Assembly (NCBI GenBank): GCA_964643965.1
Contig: CAZXVH010000013.1
Span: forward strand, 1 to 64,000
Length of the DNA stretch: 64,000 nt
Direction: 5' to 3'
From: GCA-2746795 sp964643965
GTDB taxonomy: Bacteria > Chloroflexota > Anaerolineae > Promineifilales > Promineifilaceae
Part shown: piece after piece, positions 9,753 through 18,861 of the stretch
Layout of the letters: every line of letters begins with the position of its first letter
Numbering within the stretch: the stretch's first letter is position 1
The notes under the pieces: model-generated
What the model saw: only the letters and a program-made list of their open reading frames with translations
The model's database searches: none
Told to the model about the DNA's origin: nothing
Program-made: the position numbers and the translations under genes

Positions 9753-9940
9753 AACTTTGGTTAGGTTAAGAGGAACTCCTCCCCCCCCCAAACTGGCACG
9801 AGAGAAACGCGACTGGAACAACCCTAACCAAAGCCAGGTAAATGCCTGCCCCCCCTCGATTGGGCATAGACCGAAAGGTCCATTTGTACTGCCCTCCTGG
9901 TACGTGGACAGACCGCCCCCCTTGGGGGCGGTTTTTTTTT
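9753..9940 (+). ncRNA. Structured small RNA of unknown class (about 190 nt)
   Basis: The region between the promoter at 9718 and a strong terminator ending at 9940 has no credible ORF but rich pairing potential. GGTTAGG near 9759 pairs with CCTAACC near 9822. Inside it is GAGG-AACT-CCTC. Further on, CCAGG pairs with CCTGG around GGGCA...TGCCC, which itself encloses GACC-GAAA-GGTC. The RNA ends in a GC-rich hairpin with nine T. I compared it from memory with SRP, RNase P, tmRNA, 6S and common riboswitches and found no match. It is either a stand-alone sRNA or a leader that terminates ahead of the VWA lipoprotein gene 75 bp downstream. Confidence 0.6.
9911..9940 (+). terminator. Strong intrinsic terminator
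   Basis: CCGCCCCC (9913-9920), a CTT loop and GGGGGCGG (9924-9931) form a perfect 8-bp GC stem followed by nine T (9932-9940). It ends the small RNA starting near 9753. Confidence 0.92.
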
Positions 9941-10015
9941 GCCAGGAACCATCAGCCTTTCCCCTTCGTTATGATAAGCGCCTGGAAAATTTATACACTT
10001 TTATGGAGGATGAAG

Positions 10016-11455
10016 ATGAAACGTAAACGATTTTTGTTAGGGGCATGGCTGTTGCTGATAACGGCCGTTTTAGCCGCCTGTAGTGGCGCTGCGCCCGAAG
10101 CCGAAACAGTTGAAGTAACGCGGATTGCAGCAGAAGCGGAAGAGGCGACGTCCGCAGAAGAAGCCGTAGAAAAACCAGTTGAAGAAGCCGCTGAAGCCAT
10201 AAGCGATTCCCCCTCAGCCACCGGCAGCAAGGGGCTGGGCGACGAGCCGCCCCCACCGGAAACAGGCGAAAAGGTCAAAGTCACCAGAACGGACACAGAA
10301 TTGGCGCTTGCCGAAGCATCCGTAGTGGCAGAACCTGAAGTTGTTCGCGCTGAGGCAGATTCCTCTGAACCAGCCCGTACAGCCGATGAAACAGCTGTCA
10401 TTGATTTGACCTTGGACAAAAACAGCCGCCTGACGGCCGGCGAAGTGGATGACAATGCCCAATGGGATGACTATGTGCAATATCTGCGCAGCTATCAGGG
10501 GGCGGCCATTATCCCGGTCGATGTCAGCCAACGCCACCAAATTTGGGTGCATGATGCCCAAGGCAATCCGGTTGTGGGGCGCAGCGTCACCATTTTGGCT
10601 GGCGACGAAGTGGCAGCAGTCTTACGCACGCACAGCGACGGCCGTATTTACTTCTTTCCCGGCGCTTATGCCACCCCAACAGATGAATTCCAGGTGGATG
10701 TGACTACCCAAACCGGCATTGAAAGCCTCACCATCCCGGCCGGCAGCAGCCAACGAGAATGGGTCGTCACCCTGCCCGAGCAAACAAGAGCAGAAGAAAC
10801 GGTTAAGCTAGATATTCTTTTTCTAATTGACGCCACCGGCAGTATGGCGGACGAAATAAACCAGCTTAAAGATAACATTCAGGCTATCTCTGCCCGCATT
10901 GACGCCTTGCCTTCACAGCCAGATGTGCGCTTTGGCATGGTTTCTTACCGGGATCGCGGCGACCAGTATGTGACGCAGGTAACAGATTTCACGCCTCACG
11001 TTGAAGATTTTGCCAACGTTTTAAACCAGGTGCAGGCGGATGGCGGCGGCGATTATCCTGAAGACCTGAATGAGGCTTTATCCCAGGCGGTGCATGAACC
11101 AGAATGGCGCATCTCTGGCACGGTTAGCCTCATTTTCCTGGTGGCGGATGCGCCGCCCCATCTTGACTACGGTCAAGAGAATCATTACGCGCAGGAAATG
11201 CTGCAAGCGTCCCAACGGGGCATTAAAATTTACCCCATCGCCAGCAGCGGGCTGGATGAGCAAGGAGAATACATTTTCCGGCAGTTAGCGCAAACCACCG
11301 GCGGCCGTTTTATTTTCCTCACTTATGGGGAAGAAGGACCTGGCAGCAGCGGCACAGAAACGGACTTTAATGTCAGTGATTATTCGGTTTCTTCGTTAGA
11401 TGATCTGGTGGTGCAGATTGTGGAAGAGGAGTTGGAACCTTTAAACAGCCAATAA
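10016..11455 (+). CDS. Lipoprotein with von Willebrand factor A domain
   Basis: Membrane-anchored lipoprotein of 479 aa. The signal peptide ends in a lipobox, VLAAC, so Cys is expected to be acylated. A Glu/Ala-rich linker of about 100 residues follows, then a small beta domain (about 160-250, a carboxypeptidase-regulatory-like fold by its pattern), then a VWA domain from about 265. The MIDAS start is variant but complete (DATGSM), with a later Thr/Asp (GGGDYPEDL). VWA domains bind metal and protein partners; the ligand here is unknown. Start chosen at 10016 because GGAGG (10005-10009) is 6 nt upstream; the ATG at 10010 is too close. Monocistronic, downstream of the small RNA terminator. Confidence 0.85.
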   Translation: MKRKRFLLGAWLLLITAVLAACSGAAPEAETVEVTRIAAEAEEATSAEEAVEKPVEEAAEAISDSPSATGSKGLGDEPPPPETGEKVKVTRTDTELALAEASVVAEPEVVRAEADSSEPARTADETAVIDLTLDKNSRLTAGEVDDNAQWDDYVQYLRSYQGAAIIPVDVSQRHQIWVHDAQGNPVVGRSVTILAGDEVAAVLRTHSDGRIYFFPGAYATPTDEFQVDVTTQTGIESLTIPAGSSQREWVVTLPEQTRAEETVKLDILFLIDATGSMADEINQLKDNIQAISARIDALPSQPDVRFGMVSYRDRGDQYVTQVTDFTPHVEDFANVLNQVQADGGGDYPEDLNEALSQAVHEPEWRISGTVSLIFLVADAPPHLDYGQENHYAQEMLQASQRGIKIYPIASSGLDEQGEYIFRQLAQTTGGRFIFLTYGEEGPGSSGTETDFNVSDYSVSSLDDLVVQIVEEELEPLNSQ

Positions 11456-11555
11456 AAAACGGCCGTTTTCTCTAACGTGATGGGGGAAACGGCCGTTCTC
11501 AACATTTAAAGGCATAACCTGAGTTTGTCAAAGGCGAAACCGGGCTTTGGTAGGC

Positions 11556-12047
11556 TCAGCTTTCGTCTGGTTCGTTAAAAGGCGACTTTTCCGAAGGCGT
11601 ATCTGTTGGTTTGGACGGTGGCGTAAACTTCACAGCCAGATCATTGAGGCCCTCGCTCAACCAACGCAGCCCTTCCACAATGCCTTCGCGGGCTTTTTGC
11701 CCCAATTCACTTTCTTCAACTTTCGACTTAGCGCCGACCGCTTCTTCTTTTAACTTGATAGTCGTTTCACTGGTTTTGGACTTTTGCAAAACCTTGTCAA
11801 CCTCTGCCACAAAAGAGCGCACACCTTCCCGCACTTCTTGTTCGATGCGCTTGCGTTCTTCGCTTTCCCAGGCAGTTTGCAGCGTTTCACCCAATTGCTG
11901 CCCTAATTTTTGGAATTCGGCAGCTACATCATAACCGCCTTTCTCCTCACCTGTGTCTAAATCTTCTTCCTCTATTACGAGGCGTTCCACTTTCTCCTTT
12001 TCTTCAGCTTTCAAATTTTCCACATTCACATCTTGTTCGTCTGTCAT
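11556..12047 (-). CDS. Uncharacterised acidic helical protein
   Basis: 163 aa, predicted cytosolic, very rich in Glu and Lys, with long amphipathic helices (AEFQKLGQQLGETL and similar; LKEEAVGAKSKVEES). There is no signal peptide or cysteine. It ends in a Pro/Ser/Thr tail. The pattern suggests a coiled-coil or stress-type protein, but I recognise no family. The ATG at 12047 has AGGAG 8 nt upstream and is preferred over the upstream in-frame TTG. It has its own transcription unit between the VWA lipoprotein and a second lipoprotein. Confidence 0.75.
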   Translation of the reverse strand: MTDEQDVNVENLKAEEKEKVERLVIEEEDLDTGEEKGGYDVAAEFQKLGQQLGETLQTAWESEERKRIEQEVREGVRSFVAEVDKVLQKSKTSETTIKLKEEAVGAKSKVEESELGQKAREGIVEGLRWLSEGLNDLAVKFTPPSKPTDTPSEKSPFNEPDES

Positions 12048-12073
12048 TCTCAATACTCCTTCACATATTAGTT

Positions 12074-12106
12074 AGAAGTTCAACTTCTTAGAGAAGTTGA
12101 ACTTCT
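12074..12106. repeat. Nested palindrome, copy 1 of 3
   Basis: A 33-bp element made of AGAAGTTCAACTTCT, a short centre and its near mirror AGAAGTTGAACTTCT. Each half is itself palindromic, so either a large hairpin or two small ones can form. The same element lies at 17930 and 58156, always in a spacer. Confidence 0.85.
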
Positions 12107-12192
12107 AATACTAACTTCTGGTTGTGCTTGTATTTGGCGGAAAAAATCTACCGCCTATACGAGCCATCCTGGCAGAGAGTTGCACCATCTTC

Positions 12193-13206
12193 CTAATTCT
12201 GGATACGTTTTAAAGACCAATCATCCATAAACCATCCATCATTCATAATAGCATGATTGCCCCGCATAGCTGCTCCCACCCGCACCTCTTGCCCTTCTTC
12301 CACCAAAAAAGTGTGGCGAAATGTGTTTTTTCGCCCATATGTGGTAGGCATCCAACCGGTTGCGCCAGGGGCAATAAAACGGAACTGACCAGTAAGCGGA
12401 TCATCCGCCCAAATTTTAACGCCATTTTGATAATCCATATACAAATCGGGGTACGTATTAATTTCTAATTCGTAAGTTCCTGGTTCTAAATAAATATCCT
12501 GAAATAACTTAAAACTAATCGCGCCATCTCCCTTAAAAATCTTGACGGTATGCATACCATCATAAATATACAAGGGATGTTCAGCCGCTGGCAAAAAGTT
12601 TTCTGGCAGCACCCGCGTCTCCGGCCGTTGATACACATCCCACACCTCTGTGCCAAAACCAGTGGGGCCTTCGTCCCATTCCAAAACCCAGCCGACGGGC
12701 AGTTGCAATTCTGGGATACCATTCATGTTGTAATGCCCCTCTTCAAAAGAACTATTAAGCAATAAATTTGGGCCAAAAACAGGCTCCACCGGGCTAACAA
12801 CCTCAGTTGGTAAAGGGATGGGCGTAAACGTCTCGGCTGATGGTATATTTTCAGGCGTGGTTGTAGGTGAAGGCACGGCCGTCAGCGTAGGTCTCAGGGT
12901 TGGAAATAGCGTGGCTGGAGGCAGGGGCGTTCTTGTAGGCCCGGCCGTGTTCATGGGGGCAGGGGTGGATGAAGGCAGGGGTGGAACGGCCGTCCAGGTG
13001 GGCGGCACTTCTCGGGTCTCATTCTCAGAAACAAAGGGAGTTAAGTCCACTGTCGGCGCGGCGCTGGCAACCGTCGGCGCAACAGTTTCAGGCTGACAGG
13101 CAGCTAAAACAAACAACAAGAGGCTGCCAAGTAACCCTATCCGCCTAAAAACAAGATGCTTTCTAAATAATATCGCTGGAGGCAAACCATTTGGTTTAAA
13201 GTTCAT
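12193..13206 (-). CDS. Lipoprotein with Pro/Thr linker and C-terminal beta-sandwich
   Basis: 337 aa. A basic start and hydrophobic core lead to a VLAAC lipobox (Cys about 37). Next comes a Thr/Pro-rich linker (about 40-140) of the TPTP type that is common in surface proteins of this group. The C-terminal 190 residues look like a carbohydrate-binding-type jelly roll: the domain opens with LLNSSFEEG, a typical start of such modules, and is rich in Trp/Tyr. No catalytic motif is seen, so it is probably a surface binding protein; the ligand is unknown. No strong ribosome site at 13206, so the start is uncertain by a few codons. Confidence 0.75.
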   Translation of the reverse strand: MNFKPNGLPPAILFRKHLVFRRIGLLGSLLLFVLAACQPETVAPTVASAAPTVDLTPFVSENETREVPPTWTAVPPLPSSTPAPMNTAGPTRTPLPPATLFPTLRPTLTAVPSPTTTPENIPSAETFTPIPLPTEVVSPVEPVFGPNLLLNSSFEEGHYNMNGIPELQLPVGWVLEWDEGPTGFGTEVWDVYQRPETRVLPENFLPAAEHPLYIYDGMHTVKIFKGDGAISFKLFQDIYLEPGTYELEINTYPDLYMDYQNGVKIWADDPLTGQFRFIAPGATGWMPTTYGRKNTFRHTFLVEEGQEVRVGAAMRGNHAIMNDGWFMDDWSLKRIQN

Positions 13207-13426
13207 GATGAAGAGATTGTAGAGATTCAGTTTTAGATGGTCAAATTCAAAACTTGGGGTAAAATCAATATTTGGGAAACGTCGGCTAAACAGTTTTTAT
13301 ACAGTCAAGCGAATCACCCTCAAATACTCATCCCCGACACGACCAATTTACAAAAACGTTTTTATCTTCTGGATGTGTTTTTCACCGGGTGTCAAATCCA
13401 TTTTGCTTTAATAAAGGTACATACAT

Positions 13427-14512
13427 ATGCAATCAACTTCAGGATTTACAGGCTTATCAATGCCGGTTTTTACAGCTTTCAGTTGGGCTGGCGAAGAAAC
13501 AGCCATCAAATTTGCGCTCTCTCAACTTGAGATCTTTATTGGCGCCCTCCACCATACTTTACCCCGCACCGTTAAAGATAAATTTCCATTTTACGGCCTC
13601 AATGAGGAACATCAGGCAGTCTATTTCGCTGCAAAAGAGGATGTTTCTAAAGATGTCCATATCATATTTTTTGCTCGTCCTATGAGCCTGGAAATGCAAC
13701 TGGTGATTCAGGATAAAGCCATTCTCAAAAAAGCGTATGCCCAGGCAGAAGCGCAACCAGCATTGTGTCACCGTTTGATCACGGAACTTGGCCCGGAATG
13801 GAACCTGCGTTTGCAGCAATTGCAGGTAGATGAAGATTCAGGCGAAGCAACCCATTATCAAGATGTTTTCAAAGATACGGTCGCCAACTTAGACGAAGGT
13901 ACATCTCAAGAAGCATTTAGCAAAATGGCTTATTTGAACAGCGACGAACGGTGGCAAGTTCCTTTTTACATGAGCAAACGGTTCGACTCAGAACGGGTGG
14001 CCGCCATGGGCGCCACGCTGCTCCAGGTTATGAGTGAACAAGTTACCACGCTCATGCCGCTATGCGACTTTTTAACAGGCAAAGCCACCAGCAAAACGGC
14101 CAGCAAGACGAAGAAAAAACCAACAAAAACGGCCGTTACCGCAGCATTCCCCGTCGGCGCCCACGATGACATCATCGAAAATATGTTCACCTACACCGCC
14201 CAGTTAAAACCGCTGCATCTCCGGCGTGGTTTCATTAACATGACATCCCGGCACTGGCCGTTCTTTCAGATCAACTCCCGCACAGAAACACGTCCCGTCA
14301 CCGTCTACTATGATGGCATCTACAACAAAGAATGCTCCGTTTGGCGCTTGCAGCCTGGCGACCAGGCCCGCCTCGTCTTAAGCCCGATTGTGCGTGAGTG
14401 GTTAGAAGATAACTACCAAAGCGGCGAACTAATAGAAATCACCGCACGTAAGCTAAATGAAGACGAGATCCAACTCTCGCTCAGGCATGGCGTCGCCGTT
14501 CCCGCTGAATAA
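13427..14512 (+). CDS. Uncharacterised protein, Lys-rich linker between two domains
   Basis: 361 aa, no signal peptide or membrane helix. The first about 215 residues are mixed alpha/beta. They are followed by a basic linker (about 220-240, repeated KT/KK) and a C-terminal beta-rich domain of about 115 residues with several Trp/Arg positions. The Lys-rich linker would allow nucleic-acid contact, but this is inference. The ATG at 13427 has AAAGG about 9 nt upstream. It precedes an AAA ATPase gene (gap 157 bp) on the same strand. I recognise no family. Confidence 0.75.
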   Translation: MQSTSGFTGLSMPVFTAFSWAGEETAIKFALSQLEIFIGALHHTLPRTVKDKFPFYGLNEEHQAVYFAAKEDVSKDVHIIFFARPMSLEMQLVIQDKAILKKAYAQAEAQPALCHRLITELGPEWNLRLQQLQVDEDSGEATHYQDVFKDTVANLDEGTSQEAFSKMAYLNSDERWQVPFYMSKRFDSERVAAMGATLLQVMSEQVTTLMPLCDFLTGKATSKTASKTKKKPTKTAVTAAFPVGAHDDIIENMFTYTAQLKPLHLRRGFINMTSRHWPFFQINSRTETRPVTVYYDGIYNKECSVWRLQPGDQARLVLSPIVREWLEDNYQSGELIEITARKLNEDEIQLSLRHGVAVPAE

Positions 14513-14669
14513 CGGCAATTGAAGAAAATGATCAACAGGCGTACCGTTCAGTTCCAGAGGTGCAAAGCACTTCAGAGAAAAGCGCGTCGCACCTGACGCT
14601 TACCAGCTTACTTCCTGTATAATATAGGCGCAATATAAACCAGGGATTCAAAAGTAATGGAGATAGCCA

Positions 14670-15977
14670 ATGGATTCATCAACTATTTCACCTGATTTAG
14701 AGTGGCAACCCCCTGTAATTCGTTCTATCGAAGACACCGGCCTTAATGCTGGCTTCATACAAGACCTGATCTTAAAGCTCATGTATCTGCGTGGTCAGGT
14801 CACCGGGCGAGAAATTGCAGATTCAATCCACCTTTCCTTTACCGGCGTGGTCAGCCCCCTATTAGATTTCCTGAAACGGGAGCAAATGTGTGAGGTGAAA
14901 GGGTCTGGGGGATTGGGCGCCGCCAGTTATGAATACGCTATCACCAATAAGGGCGCTGCCCGCGCCCGTGAACAAATGGAGCGCACCAGTTATGTGGGGC
15001 CAACGCCCGTGAGTTGGGATGATTACATTGCAGCCATCGACGCCCAAAAAATCAAGAAGCTCACCGTTAACCCCTCCATCATGAAAAAAAATTTGTCCCA
15101 TTTGATTTTGGAAGAATCTGTTTTTTCCAAAATTGGGCCGGCCGTGAACTCTGGCAAATCTATATTTTTATATGGGCCACCAGGAAACGGTAAGACGACC
15201 ATTGCCGAAGCAATTGGCAAAATGGTGTTGAAAAATGACATGTACATTCCATATGCGGTGGAAGTGGATGGACAAATCATCAAAGTATTTGACGCCATTA
15301 ACCATGAAATAGTGGCAGAACCAGAAAGCGGCAAAGGCAGCACCGGCGCTTTGAGCAAACAGCTTGACGCCCGCTGGGTACGCATTAAACGGCCGGTTAT
15401 CATGGTGGGTGGTGAACTGACGCTGGATGGACTGGATTTAAAATATGATCTCACCAATAAATATTATGAAGCGCCCTTCCAAATGAAGGCCAATGGCGGC
15501 ATGTTCCTCATTGATGACTTTGGCCGGCAGCAAGTGCGGCCGCGTGATTTGCTTAATCGCTGGATCGTGCCCATGGAAAAAAATATCGATTTCCTGACGC
15601 TGCACACAGGGCGCAAGGTAGAAGTGCCGTTTGCGGTTTTAATTGTCTTTTCCACCAACTTACCGCCTCGTGATTTGGTAGACGAAGCTTTTCTGCGTCG
15701 CATTCGTCATAAAATCGAGGTGACTTCCCCCTCTTTTGACGGCTATCGGGAGATTTTTAAGGTCGTTTGTGAAAAACGGCGGATTCCTTATGATGAAAAG
15801 GCCGTGCGTTACCTTTTGCAAGAATATTATGTGAAGCAGAATCAAAAATTACGGGCCAACCATCCCCGTGATATCATCGACCAAATTGTAGACATCGGCG
15901 ATTATTTGGGACAGGAACCACGACTCACCAAAGAGTTGCTCGATAAAGCGGCGGATGCGTATTTTGTGAAGTTATAA
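14670..15977 (+). CDS. AAA-family ATPase with N-terminal winged-helix-like region
   Basis: 435 aa cytosolic ATPase. Residues 25-110 look like a winged helix (LILKLMYLRGQVTGREIAD and a following wing). The ATPase core has Walker A GPPGNGKT (169-176) and a Walker B-type FLIDDFGRQ near 277. A sensor region with FSTNLPP near 332 and an arginine-finger stretch (DEAFLRRIRHK) follow, then a helical lid. Proteins of this architecture are found in Chloroflexota and relatives, often near pilus or secretion genes, but no such genes are here. The ATG has GGAG 7 nt upstream, and a perfect TATAAT lies at 14618-14623 with a poor -35 match. Function not established. Confidence 0.88.
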   Translation: MDSSTISPDLEWQPPVIRSIEDTGLNAGFIQDLILKLMYLRGQVTGREIADSIHLSFTGVVSPLLDFLKREQMCEVKGSGGLGAASYEYAITNKGAARAREQMERTSYVGPTPVSWDDYIAAIDAQKIKKLTVNPSIMKKNLSHLILEESVFSKIGPAVNSGKSIFLYGPPGNGKTTIAEAIGKMVLKNDMYIPYAVEVDGQIIKVFDAINHEIVAEPESGKGSTGALSKQLDARWVRIKRPVIMVGGELTLDGLDLKYDLTNKYYEAPFQMKANGGMFLIDDFGRQQVRPRDLLNRWIVPMEKNIDFLTLHTGRKVEVPFAVLIVFSTNLPPRDLVDEAFLRRIRHKIEVTSPSFDGYREIFKVVCEKRRIPYDEKAVRYLLQEYYVKQNQKLRANHPRDIIDQIVDIGDYLGQEPRLTKELLDKAADAYFVKL

Positions 15978-16071
15978 GCAGAAACGTGCTGGGATTTTCC
16001 GTAGGCGGCGCGGTCAGGAGACCGGCCACAACAAACGACGTTCTGGGATTTACTGAACGGCCGTTACCTGA

Positions 16072-16803
16072 GTGAGGCTAGGTTTGGACTGGTTTTCATC
16101 GCCATCACCGCTCATCATTGCCCACCGGGGCGCCAGCGCCGATGCCCCTGAAAACACGCTCTCTGCCTTTTCCTTAGCGCTGGAGCAGGGGGCAGATGGC
16201 ATTGAGTTTGATGTGCAGCTCTCCGCCGATGGCTGGCCCGTTGTCTTCCATGACGCCACTATAGACCGCACCACCAATGGCAGCGGCCGGGTCGCCAACC
16301 TCAGCCTGGCAGAATTACAGGCCCTCACCATACCCCCCGACGAAAAGATTTTAACTTTAGATGAACTGTTTGAAACCTTTGGTCCGCGCCTCCTCTACAA
16401 CCTGGAAATAAAAAATTTAAGCTTGCGCGAACACGGTTTAGAAGCGGCCATTGCCGACCGTATTCAAGCCTATCACCTGGAACAAGTTGTCCTTATTTCC
16501 TCATTTAATCCTTTTTCTCTGAAACGAATCCGCCGCCACCTGCCGGCACAAGTGGCCCTGGCGCTGCTTCGTGACCGGGGCTTACTGCGTTATACCTACC
16601 TCCTGGGCGACGGCGTCATGGATCATCCGCACCATGAATTGGTAGACGCCAGGTATATGGCCTGGGCTAAAAAGCGCGGCTACCGGGTGAATACCTGGAC
16701 GGTTGATGATCCGGTTGAAGCCCGCCGCCTGGTAGCTTTAGGGGTGCATGGTTTGATCACAAACAAACCGGCTTTTTTGCGTTCAGCTCTGAAAACAGGT
16801 TGA
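16072..16803 (+). CDS. ugpQ: Glycerophosphodiester phosphodiesterase
   Basis: GDPD-family TIM-barrel enzyme that hydrolyses glycerophosphodiesters from phospholipid turnover to sn-glycerol 3-phosphate and an alcohol. The motif set is complete: HRGA (about 18-21), APENT, EFDVQ with two acidic metal ligands, FHDAT with the second His, and a late NTWTVDD. 243 aa is the normal length for the cytosolic UgpQ-like type; no signal peptide. The start is GTG at 16072. It precedes a lipid kinase gene, so the pair may belong to lipid turnover; GlpD at 46953 could use the product. Symbol assigned by family only. Confidence 0.9.
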   Translation: MRLGLDWFSSPSPLIIAHRGASADAPENTLSAFSLALEQGADGIEFDVQLSADGWPVVFHDATIDRTTNGSGRVANLSLAELQALTIPPDEKILTLDELFETFGPRLLYNLEIKNLSLREHGLEAAIADRIQAYHLEQVVLISSFNPFSLKRIRRHLPAQVALALLRDRGLLRYTYLLGDGVMDHPHHELVDARYMAWAKKRGYRVNTWTVDDPVEARRLVALGVHGLITNKPAFLRSALKTG

Positions 16804-16974
16804 GGCCACTGAGAGTAGGAATTTGAGCTTGTCAGCCGCCAGCTTGTACAACTTCTCACCGATCCATATCACAGTATCAGAGGCCATTGCCACAGTACAC
16901 ACTCACCGAAAACCGCTATACTTACTGAGCACCGATAATTGATCACCGATTACCAATACAAAGGATTGATGCTG

Positions 16975-17883
16975 ATGAAATTCAAAGTTATTTTAAATCC
17001 TTACGCCAATCGTTGGGGAGCAGGGAAGCGCCAGGAGGAGGTGGCCGCGGCCCTGACTGATGCCAATCTAGCGCATGAGTTGGTGATGACAGGAGGGCCG
17101 GGGGAAGGCATCCAATTAGCGGCAACGGCCGTTTCCGAAGGCTTCGATGCTGTCATTGCCGCTGGCGGCGATGGTACCATTAGTGAAGCCGCCAATGGGT
17201 TGATAACGGCCGTTGCCCCCGACCAGCCCACCCTCCCCTTAGGCATCCTGCCCATCGGTTCCGCCAATGATTTAGCCAAAATGATGGGCATTCCCTTAGA
17301 ATTGCCCGACGCCGTAGCTCTCATTGCCCAAGGCCACAGCCGCCGTTTCGACGCCGGCCGGGTAGATTATGATGGCAAAACCCACTACTTCGACAACAAC
17401 AGCGCCATCGCCATGGAACCCATGATCACCCTGGAACACATGAAAATCAAGCACATCGCCGGCGAGGCCCGCTACTACCTGGCCATCGTGCGCGGCGTCA
17501 TCAAACTCAAAGCGTGGCAAATGTCTATCGACTGGGATGACGGCGCCTACCACGGCCCCACCTACCTGCTTTCCGTGTGCAATGGTCCGCGCACCGGCGG
17601 CATGATGATCGCTCCAGGCGCAATGATGGATGACGGCCGTTTTGACATCGTGTTGGTTCCAAAAGTGCCCAAACGCGCCGTCATCAACTTTTTGCTCAAA
17701 CTCACCCAGGGCAAACACATCCACCAGCCAGCCGTCACCTTTACCCGTACCACTTCCCTCAAAATCAGCAGTGAACCGGGTACGCCGCTCCACGCCGACG
17801 GGGAAATCCTTTCAGAAGCGGCCAAAGAAATCAGCTACACCATCCTGCCCCAAAAATTAACGATGATCATCCCGCCACCATAA
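16975..17883 (+). CDS. Diacylglycerol/lipid kinase (DagK-like)
   Basis: 302 aa lipid kinase of the DAGK catalytic family, phosphorylating a lipid such as diacylglycerol with ATP. The signature GGDGT is at 64-68, followed by the expected GSANDLAK for nucleotide binding; ILNPYANRW at the N-terminus matches the family start. The late C-terminal DGE (HADGEIL) is also conserved. AAGGA lies 9 nt before the ATG at 16975, which is preferred over 16969 and 16939. Its stop codon abuts the terminator of the converging MBL gene. YegS/DagK/BmrU cannot be distinguished from sequence alone. Confidence 0.9.
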   Translation: MKFKVILNPYANRWGAGKRQEEVAAALTDANLAHELVMTGGPGEGIQLAATAVSEGFDAVIAAGGDGTISEAANGLITAVAPDQPTLPLGILPIGSANDLAKMMGIPLELPDAVALIAQGHSRRFDAGRVDYDGKTHYFDNNSAIAMEPMITLEHMKIKHIAGEARYYLAIVRGVIKLKAWQMSIDWDDGAYHGPTYLLSVCNGPRTGGMMIAPGAMMDDGRFDIVLVPKVPKRAVINFLLKLTQGKHIHQPAVTFTRTTSLKISSEPGTPLHADGEILSEAAKEISYTILPQKLTMIIPPP

Positions 17884-17917
17884 AAAAAGCGCCGGTCACA
17901 AATAATGTAACCAGCGC
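17882..17917 (-). terminator. Terminator of the MBL hydrolase gene
   Basis: On the minus strand a stem of GCGCTGGTTAC and GTGACCGGCGC with two mismatches and a 7-nt loop is followed by seven T (the A run at 17882-17888). It lies directly against the stop codon of the converging lipid kinase gene. Confidence 0.75.
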
Positions 17918-17929
17918 CGCCTTGCCTCA

Positions 17930-17962
17930 AGAAGTTCAACTTCTGAGAAAAGTTGAACTTTT
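17930..17962. repeat. Nested palindrome, copy 2 of 3 (degenerate)
   Basis: AGAAGTTCAACTTCT, a short centre, then AAAAGTTGAACTTTT. Same element as at 12074 and 58156, here with changed outer bases. It lies between the two converging genes, beside the minus-strand terminator. Confidence 0.8.
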
Positions 17963-17964
17963 TG

Positions 17965-18795
17965 TTACGTTTGAGTCAATTCATCATACAGCCGGTAAAG
18001 ATTGGCGCGATGCAAATCTACTACCAGACCATTCAAGGGAATACGCGACTTACCACAATCTTCAATATTTATTTTTTCCAGCGCCTCTGGGGATTCTCCA
18101 GATTCAATGATGTGGGAAACGGCCGTTTTGATCGCATCCAAATAACTCAAATCATCCTCAATCAACGCCTGCACTTCCCCCCGCAGCATCACTTCCCCAT
18201 GCCCACGCACCACCGTATCTGGATTCAACGCCAACATTTTGTGCATAGAACTTTGCAAATCATAAAAACTACCGTCAAAAAACGTGGGCACTGGCATGGC
18301 ATTGTCTGAAGCAAATAAAATACGTTCATTCGTCACAAACACCGCCGAAATATCATAACTATGTCCTGGAAAATGATGCATCTCCAACACCTTGCCGCCC
18401 ACATGCAAATTCATAATCCCATTATCATAAACCATATCTGGCAGTACAATCTCCACTTCCGCCAGTTCAGGAATCTGCTCCTTGGCCTCAGCCAGCCCTT
18501 GTCGGCCCCTTGTATCTAATAACTCCCGACACAAACGATGGCTGATCACCTGGGCATGGGGAAACAGGCAAGTACCCTGCGTATGGTCCGCATGGTAATG
18601 GGTATTGATGACATATTTAACCATCAGCCCCAAACGATCCTCCAAAAAATCCCGGATCGCTTTTGACTCTTCCGGGTAATAGAGCGTATCAATTAAAACA
18701 ACGCCCTCTTTGGTGAGAACTGCCCCGGCCGTCACTTGTGCGTATAATTTGCTGGTGAAAACGTAAATGTCGTCAGCAATGCGCTCACGAACCAT
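17965..18795 (-). CDS. MBL-fold metallo-hydrolase
   Basis: 276 aa metallo-beta-lactamase-fold hydrolase. The metal motif HxHxDH is complete (THYHADH, 65-71), with a third His in HFPGHSYD (about 141), an Asp in ASDNAMP and a last His in VRGHGE. The substrate is not predictable: this subgroup (quinoprotein relay/glyoxalase II-like) includes thioester and lactone hydrolases. No signal peptide. The gene ends beside the nested palindrome and its own terminator. Downstream of the 6S RNA gene on the same strand, but separated from it by a terminator. Confidence 0.9.
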   Translation of the reverse strand: MVRERIADDIYVFTSKLYAQVTAGAVLTKEGVVLIDTLYYPEESKAIRDFLEDRLGLMVKYVINTHYHADHTQGTCLFPHAQVISHRLCRELLDTRGRQGLAEAKEQIPELAEVEIVLPDMVYDNGIMNLHVGGKVLEMHHFPGHSYDISAVFVTNERILFASDNAMPVPTFFDGSFYDLQSSMHKMLALNPDTVVRGHGEVMLRGEVQALIEDDLSYLDAIKTAVSHIIESGESPEALEKINIEDCGKSRIPLNGLVVDLHRANLYRLYDELTQT

Positions 18796-18834
18796 ATCTT
18801 TAATCCATGATGATTTGAAAGAATCAACGAAAAG

Positions 18835-18861
18835 AAAAACCCCTGATTACGCAATCAGGGG
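18835..18861 (-). terminator. Terminator of 6S RNA
   Basis: Perfect 9-bp stem CCCCTGATT/AATCAGGGG (18840-18848 and 18853-18861) with a 4-nt loop. On the minus strand it is followed by TTTTTCTTTT. Confidence 0.9.

Noticed and set aside
9753..9940. SRP RNA, RNase P, tmRNA, c-di-GMP, cobalamin or TPP riboswitch
   Set aside because: Short matches such as GCCAGGTAA occur, but none of the invariant cores of these families is present.
11456..11510. Terminator formed by two AACGGCCGTT copies
   Set aside because: The palindromes could pair with each other, but there is no T run and the element is scattered genome-wide, so a terminator role is not supported.
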